From assembly GCF_013391405.1 (NCBI RefSeq), contig NZ_JACBFD010000022.1:1-44206 (forward strand): a DNA stretch of 44,206 bases, written 5' to 3'. Below are positions 39,883 to 44,206 of this stretch, in pieces; the first letter of the stretch is position 1; the number at the start of each line of letters is the position of its first letter. The notes under the pieces were generated by a model. The model ran no database searches, had not been told where the DNA came from, and was given only the letters and a program-made list of their open reading frames with translations. Made by a program: the position numbers and the translations under genes. Source of the stretch: Staphylococcus sp. GSSP0090 (GTDB lineage Bacteria; Bacillota; Bacilli; Staphylococcales; Staphylococcaceae).

Positions 39883-41127
39883 TTATGCCCAACCACGGTA
39901 ACGTGCAGCTTCTGCCGTACGTTTGATACCTACAATGTATGCAGCTAAGCGCATATCAATTTTTCTATTTTGAGATAATTCATAAATTGTATCAAAGGCT
40001 GTAGTAAGTTTTTCACGCATCTTCGTGTTAACTTCTTCTTCACTCCAATAATAACCTTGGTTATTTTGTACCCACTCAAAGTATGAAACAGTCACACCAC
40101 CAGCACTTGCTAATACATCAGGCACTAGCAAGATACCACGTTCAGATAATATACGTGTTCCAGCTGGTGTAGTTGGTCCATTCGCAGCTTCAACAACGAT
40201 ATCTGCTTTGATATCATGTGCATTTTCTTCAGTAATTTGATTTGCAATAGCAGCAGGAACTAAAATATCGCAATCAATTTCAAATAATTCTTTATTTGAA
40301 ATGGTTTCATCAAATAAGTTGGTAACTGTACCAAAACTATCTCTTCTATCTAATAAATAATCAATATCTAAACCTTCAGGATCATGTAATGCACCGTAAG
40401 CATCAGAAATCCCGACAATGGTTGCACCCATATCATACAAGAATTTAGCTAAGAAACTTCCAGCATTACCAAATCCTTGGATAACAATACGCGCACCTTT
40501 AAGATTTAAACCTCTTCTTTGTGCCGCTTGTTCAATCGCAATTACAACACCTAATGCAGTAGCACGGTCACGTCCTTGTGAACCACCTAATACAATCGGT
40601 TTACCTGTAATAAATCCTGGTGAGTTGAATTTATCTAATGAACTATACTCATCCATCATCCATGCCATAATTTGTGAATTTGTAAATACATCTGGTGCTG
40701 GGATATCTTTGGTTGGTCCAACAAATTGAGAAATTGAACGAACATATCCACGTGATAAACGTTCTACTTCATGAATACTCATTTGACGTGGATCACAAAC
40801 AATACCACCTTTACCACCGCCGTATGGTAAATCCACAATGCCACATTTCAATGTCATCCACATTGATAATGCTTTAACTTCTTCTTCATCAACGTCAGGG
40901 TGGAAACGAACCCCACCTTTTGTTGGTCCAACAGCATCATTATGCTGTGCACGATAACCAGTAAATGTTTGTACCGTACCATCATCCATACGTACAGGAA
41001 TTCTAACTTGTAGGAAACGTAAAGGTTCCTTTACCAAATCATACATACCATCGTCAAATCCCAATTTATGCAATGCTTCCTTAATAATTTGTTGCGTAGA
41101 AGTAACTAAATTATTATTCTCAGTCAT
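39883..41127 (-). CDS. gudB: NAD-specific glutamate dehydrogenase
   Basis: Oxidatively deaminates glutamate to 2-oxoglutarate, feeding amino-acid carbon into the TCA cycle. It has 414 residues. The N-terminal GDH domain has GPTKGGVRFHPDVDEEE, Lys94 and the PYGGGKGG catalytic block (about 101-108). The C-terminal Rossmann domain has VIQGFGNAGSFLAK. Start ATG with AGAGGCG upstream. It lies 110 nt after rocD with its own promoter and cre site, though readthrough from rocD is possible. Confidence 0.95.
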   Translation of the reverse strand: MTENNNLVTSTQQIIKEALHKLGFDDGMYDLVKEPLRFLQVRIPVRMDDGTVQTFTGYRAQHNDAVGPTKGGVRFHPDVDEEEVKALSMWMTLKCGIVDLPYGGGKGGIVCDPRQMSIHEVERLSRGYVRSISQFVGPTKDIPAPDVFTNSQIMAWMMDEYSSLDKFNSPGFITGKPIVLGGSQGRDRATALGVVIAIEQAAQRRGLNLKGARIVIQGFGNAGSFLAKFLYDMGATIVGISDAYGALHDPEGLDIDYLLDRRDSFGTVTNLFDETISNKELFEIDCDILVPAAIANQITEENAHDIKADIVVEAANGPTTPAGTRILSERGILLVPDVLASAGGVTVSYFEWVQNNQGYYWSEEEVNTKMREKLTTAFDTIYELSQNRKIDMRLAAYIVGIKRTAEAARYRGWA

Positions 41128-41156
41128 GATTCATTTCGCCTCTTTTTCGTTACTAA

Positions 41157-41170
41157 TGATTTCGCTTTCA
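41157..41170 (-). promoter_or_regulatory. Candidate CcpA cre site at gudB
   Basis: On the minus strand TGAAAGCGAAATCA matches the cre consensus TGWAANCGNTNWCA with one mismatch. It sits over the expected start of transcription, so binding should repress gudB when glucose is present. Confidence 0.6.
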
Positions 41171-41175
41171 TGATT

Positions 41176-41203
41176 ATTGTAACATAAGATTTACCTTTTT
41201 AAA
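41176..41203 (-). promoter_or_regulatory. Candidate gudB promoter
   Basis: Minus strand -35 TTTAAA (41198-41203), 16-nt spacer, -10 TACAAT (41176-41181). Confidence 0.55.
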
Positions 41204-41237
41204 GGGGTTTCAGAACATATGTTACAGAAGTGTGAAT

Positions 41238-42428
41238 TTATTCAAAAACACTTCTAACTTTGTCTAATGCAAAGTCTAATTCTTCCTTAGAAATAATGAG
41301 TGGTGGCGCAAATCTAATCACAGTATCATGCGTTTCTTTACATAATAATCCCTTAGCTTTTAGTGATTCACAGAATGGTCTCGCAGCTTCATTGAGTTCA
41401 ATACCGATGAACAATCCACGTCCACGTACTTCTTTGATTGCTGGATGATCAATTTTCTCTAATTCTGATTTAAAATAATCGCCTAGCTCTAAAGAACGAC
41501 CCGGTAAATCTTCATCAATAATGACATCTAATGCAGCATTTGATACTGCACAAGCTAGTGGATTACCACCAAATGTAGACCCATGTGAGCCAGGTGTAAA
41601 TACACCTAATACTTCTTCATCAGCTAAGACAACTGAAATTGGTAATACACCGCCGCCTAAAGCTTTACCTAGAATATAGACATCAGGTTTCACATTATCC
41701 CAATCTGTTGCAAATAATTTACCTGAACGACCTAAGCCGGCTTGGATTTCATCAGCAATAAATAGTACATTATGTTCATCACATAATTCTCTGATTTGTT
41801 TTAAATAACCTTCTGGAGGTACATTAATACCTGCTTCTCCTTGGATAGGTTCAATCAAAATAGCTGCAGTATTTTCATTAATTGCTGCTTTGACAGCCTC
41901 AATATCACCAAAATCCACTTTACGGAAACCATCTAATAGCGGGCCATAGCCACGTTGATATTCAGGTTCAGAAGATAAAGATACAGGTGCCATTGTTCGA
42001 CCATGGAAGTTACCATTGAAAGCAATAATTTCTGCCTTATCTGGTTCTATATTTTTAACATCATAAGCCCAACGACGTGCCGCTTTTAATGCAGTTTCAA
42101 CTGCTTCGGCACCAGTATTCATTGGTAAAGCTTTTGCTTTACCAGAAAGCTTACAAATTTTTTCATACCATTCACCTAGATTTTCACTATGAAAAGCACG
42201 TGAAACTAATGTCACTTTATCCGCTTGCTCTTTCAAAGCTTGGATGATTTTAGGGTGTCTGTGACCTTGGTTTACAGCTGAATATGCAGATAACATATCC
42301 ATATATTTATTTCCTTCAGGGTCTTTTACCCATACGCCTTCCGCTTCCGAAATTACAATTGGAAGTGGTACATAGTTTTGAGCGCCATAATGATTTGTTA
42401 CTTCAATGATTTCTTCTGATCTTGACAT
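41238..42428 (-). CDS. rocD: Ornithine aminotransferase
   Basis: PLP enzyme converting ornithine and 2-oxoglutarate to glutamate semialdehyde and glutamate; it works in both arginine breakdown and proline-to-arginine flux. It has 396 residues from ATG 42428, chosen because AAAGGGGAG precedes it and the protein then begins [20 protein letters not shown]; the frame is open 17 codons more without a site. The PLP Lys is Lys255 ([10 protein letters not shown]), with [13 protein letters not shown] and the [10 protein letters not shown] block. A short AGAAGTGT/ACACTTCT hairpin (41226-41255) spans the stop but lacks a T-run. Confidence 0.95.
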   Translation of the reverse strand: MSRSEEIIEVTNHYGAQNYVPLPIVISEAEGVWVKDPEGNKYMDMLSAYSAVNQGHRHPKIIQALKEQADKVTLVSRAFHSENLGEWYEKICKLSGKAKALPMNTGAEAVETALKAARRWAYDVKNIEPDKAEIIAFNGNFHGRTMAPVSLSSEPEYQRGYGPLLDGFRKVDFGDIEAVKAAINENTAAILIEPIQGEAGINVPPEGYLKQIRELCDEHNVLFIADEIQAGLGRSGKLFATDWDNVKPDVYILGKALGGGVLPISVVLADEEVLGVFTPGSHGSTFGGNPLACAVSNAALDVIIDEDLPGRSLELGDYFKSELEKIDHPAIKEVRGRGLFIGIELNEAARPFCESLKAKGLLCKETHDTVIRFAPPLIISKEELDFALDKVRSVFE

Positions 42429-42599
42429 GATATCTCCCCTTTGTAAAAATTTAAGAGCAAAAAATTGACTCCTAAGCAATACTCACTCATAGCATAACGT
42501 ATTTACACGCTAACTGAAACTATTTTCTAAAACAGTCTGTTCAATCGTTGTGAAACGCCGTTAAAACGCTATATCTTCGCATCACTCAATTTATAATTT

Positions 42600-42630
42600 A
42601 GTATAGTAAAAATTTATGTAAGCCCTTACA
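42600..42630 (-). promoter_or_regulatory. rocD promoter region with candidate cre site
   Basis: TGTAAGCCCTTACA (42617-42630) differs from the cre consensus at one central base on either strand and lies in a larger palindrome (ATGTAAG/CTTACAT). A -10 TATACT (42600-42605) lies 11 nt away, so the cre covers the -35 position. This implies a leader of about 170 nt, which otherwise shows nothing recognisable. Confidence 0.5.
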
Positions 42631-42746
42631 TATATAATGACACAATCTCGGTTAGGATTACAAGAATATTTCCTTAATTTTAAAAATTAAATTGACTATT
42701 ATTATTTTTGCATGTAATTGTATATTCAAGCATTAAAATTATAATA

Positions 42747-42793
42747 AAACGCATAAATTTTCTGTAATCATTCATCAGAAAATTTATGCGTTT
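42747..42793 (-). terminator. Terminator of the flavin oxidoreductase gene
   Basis: A perfect 18-bp stem (42747-42764 with 42776-42793) has an 11-nt loop and a TTATTATAATTTT tail on the minus strand. Confidence 0.85.
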
Positions 42794-42800
42794 AAATGCA

Positions 42801-43934
42801 TTATTTATTATCTGTTCTTGGTAATGGGTAAAATCCTCTATTGAATTGTTCCCATAATTTCGGTGGTAAATGGTGTCTGTCTTTTCTTTCAGGATCGAAT
42901 TCAGAAATAATTTCATCTTCTTTGCCATCTTTAATTTTACTAATAAAATTATGATCTAATAATATTTCTCTTCCTAGAGCGATAAGTTCCACTTGTGTAG
43001 ATGCAATTGCTTCGATGGCTTGATCAGCCGTGAAAATAGAACCAATTCCGATTAAAGGCATACGTCCATCTATCCATTCTAATAATAATTTCACACGTTC
43101 TTGATCTTTATACTTACCTTCACGTGTTTTAGAATGAATATCCATTAATGATACATGTAGATAATCTAATGGTTTCTCTATTAAATGCTTAACTAATGTT
43201 TCAGTAATTTCCATACTTATACCTGGAGATTCTGCTTCTTCTGGTGAAAATCTATAGCCAACAATAAAATCTTTGTCACCATGTTGCTTAACTGTTTCAG
43301 TTACTTCATCAACAACGGCTGAAGCGAATTTCAAACGGTCTTCTCCCCATTCGTCATCACGGCGATTATAATAAGGTGAAACAAATTGGTGAATTAAATA
43401 ATGGTTTGCGCCATGGATTTCCACACCATCAAACCCGGCATCTATAACTCTCTTTGTCGCTTCTCCAAATGCTTTAATCGTTTCTTTAATTTCGTCTACT
43501 GTAATTTCACGTGCATGGTGTTCTTCTTGTTCACCAAAGCTTTTCATTGAAATTGGGCTTGGTCCAGCAACATCTCCACCTGGCGTTAAATTAGGTAATG
43601 CTTGAGCGCCACCATGATGGATTTGAACAACAGCTTTAGCACCATTTTTCTTCATTGCTTGTGCTAAACGTTTTAAACCTTCTAAATTAGCATCGTGTGC
43701 AACGGATGGTTGACCAGGGAATGCTTTCCCTAAGTCTGTGACGTTACTCGCTGCAGAAATAGCTAAGCCAACATCTTTGGAGCGTTGTTCCATGTATACA
43801 ACTTCTTCATTAGAAATAGAACCATCATCATTTGATGATACGTGCGTTAATGGTGCTAATACAAATCGATTGTCTAATTCAACCTTATTGGGTAATGTTA
43901 ATTTTTCAAATAATGGTTGGAATTTTTGATTCAT
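42801..43934 (-). CDS. NADH-dependent flavin oxidoreductase, Old Yellow Enzyme family
   Basis: FMN-binding TIM-barrel ene-reductase, 377 residues. Landmarks: the N-terminal PLTHVSSNDDGSISNEE, QIHHGGAQA, the substrate-site GVEIHGANHYLIHQFVSPYY with NRRDDEWG, and the C-terminal GIGSIFTADQAIEAI and ALGREILLD phosphate-binding part. The physiological substrate is unknown. AGGAGG precedes the ATG. It is monocistronic, with a terminator 8 nt after the stop. The same gene lies beside rocD in S. aureus. Confidence 0.9.
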   Translation of the reverse strand: MNQKFQPLFEKLTLPNKVELDNRFVLAPLTHVSSNDDGSISNEEVVYMEQRSKDVGLAISAASNVTDLGKAFPGQPSVAHDANLEGLKRLAQAMKKNGAKAVVQIHHGGAQALPNLTPGGDVAGPSPISMKSFGEQEEHHAREITVDEIKETIKAFGEATKRVIDAGFDGVEIHGANHYLIHQFVSPYYNRRDDEWGEDRLKFASAVVDEVTETVKQHGDKDFIVGYRFSPEEAESPGISMEITETLVKHLIEKPLDYLHVSLMDIHSKTREGKYKDQERVKLLLEWIDGRMPLIGIGSIFTADQAIEAIASTQVELIALGREILLDHNFISKIKDGKEDEIISEFDPERKDRHHLPPKLWEQFNRGFYPLPRTDNK

Positions 43935-44108
43935 GTTTACTGTTCCTCCTAAAATATAACGATTGAAAATTTTAATACTTTTTTATTTTAGCTATCTCAG
44001 ATTCAATTTTAAATAAATATGCTCACGCATATATTTTTATATAGCCATATTGCATGATTTTAAACCGAACATCACTTTATTGTCACATTTAATAAAATTT
44101 AAAAACAA

Positions 44109-44206
44109 AAGGCTGTATACTTTTAACGGTTGGTGAGTAAAATCATCAATCGTTATTTTTTATGTTTAGATACAAAAAGAGCACAAATATCTCTATAATT
44201 ATAAGT
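44109..44206 (+). repeat. Dispersed hairpin repeat, copy B (reaches the window edge)
   Basis: The core 44111-44162 matches copy A at 44 of 52 bases. The stem TAACGGTTG (44124-44132) / CAATCGTTA (44147-44155) is followed by six T. On the minus strand a frame entering from the right edge ends CALFVSKHKK and a TAA that lies just before the hairpin. Confidence 0.7.

Noticed and set aside
42510..42530. CodY box near rocD (TATTTTCTAAAACAG)
   Set aside because: About five mismatches to the consensus, which is not convincing.

Overview
This window is a stretch of core chromosome from a low-GC Gram-positive bacterium, almost certainly a Staphylococcus other than S. aureus. The gene order (mecA-spxA-trpS-opp3-fabF/fabH-clpB-oatA-like-sufT-cdr-yisL/yisK-addAB-spsB/spsA-pgi-argGH-glpQ-gudB-rocD) is the one I know from staphylococci. 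Several proteins (MecA linker, SpsA, Cdr) differ visibly from the S. aureus sequences I remember, so a coagulase-negative species is the best reading. Part of the order (fabH-fabF, trpS, opp, spx, mecA) is also shared with Bacillus. I see no tRNA, rRNA, CRISPR, insertion sequence or prophage.

Layout. 1-3100: MecA adaptor, Spx regulator and tryptophanyl-tRNA synthetase (proteolysis/redox stress control plus translation). 3100-8820: the five-gene opp3 oligopeptide ABC transporter, read leftward from a promoter that carries a near-consensus CodY box. 9060-10800: a small membrane protein and an MFS exporter facing each other. 11030-13670: fabH-fabF, with a perfect FapR operator over the promoter, and the divergent small protein YjzD. 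14000-16620: ClpB behind a CtsR operator, with a TTG start. 17000-18850: an OatA-type peptidoglycan O-acetyltransferase paralogue. 19070-21690: divergent sufT and a HAD phosphatase-cdr pair. 21750-31760: yisL, a yisK-like FAH-fold enzyme, a DUF418 membrane protein placed in the addB-addA operon, and a possible 38-codon ORF ahead of addB. 31940-33630: VTT-domain membrane protein, dead signal peptidase SpsA and active signal peptidase SpsB. 33890-35220: pgi. 35560-39630: argG-argH (overlapping) and secreted glpQ. 39880-42430: gudB and rocD, each with a candidate CcpA cre site; together they interconvert arginine, ornithine and glutamate carbon with central metabolism. 42800-43930: an Old Yellow Enzyme family flavin oxidoreductase.

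The most unusual points are: (1) coenzyme A disulfide reductase has no ATG, GTG or TTG at its conserved N-terminus, and an AGGAGG sits 9 nt before an ATA codon, so either ATA initiates or the gene is damaged; (2) a hairpin-plus-T-run repeat occurs twice, 30 kb apart (13753-13804 and 44111-44162, 44 of 52 bases identical), with short KK-stop reading frames on the other strand; (3) a small ORF is possibly coupled to addB; (4) an interrupted reading frame after argH looks like a gene remnant; (5) a staphylococcal-type intergenic repeat follows glpQ. No clearly new multi-gene system is visible; most of the window is conserved housekeeping DNA whose interest lies in regulation and start-site details.
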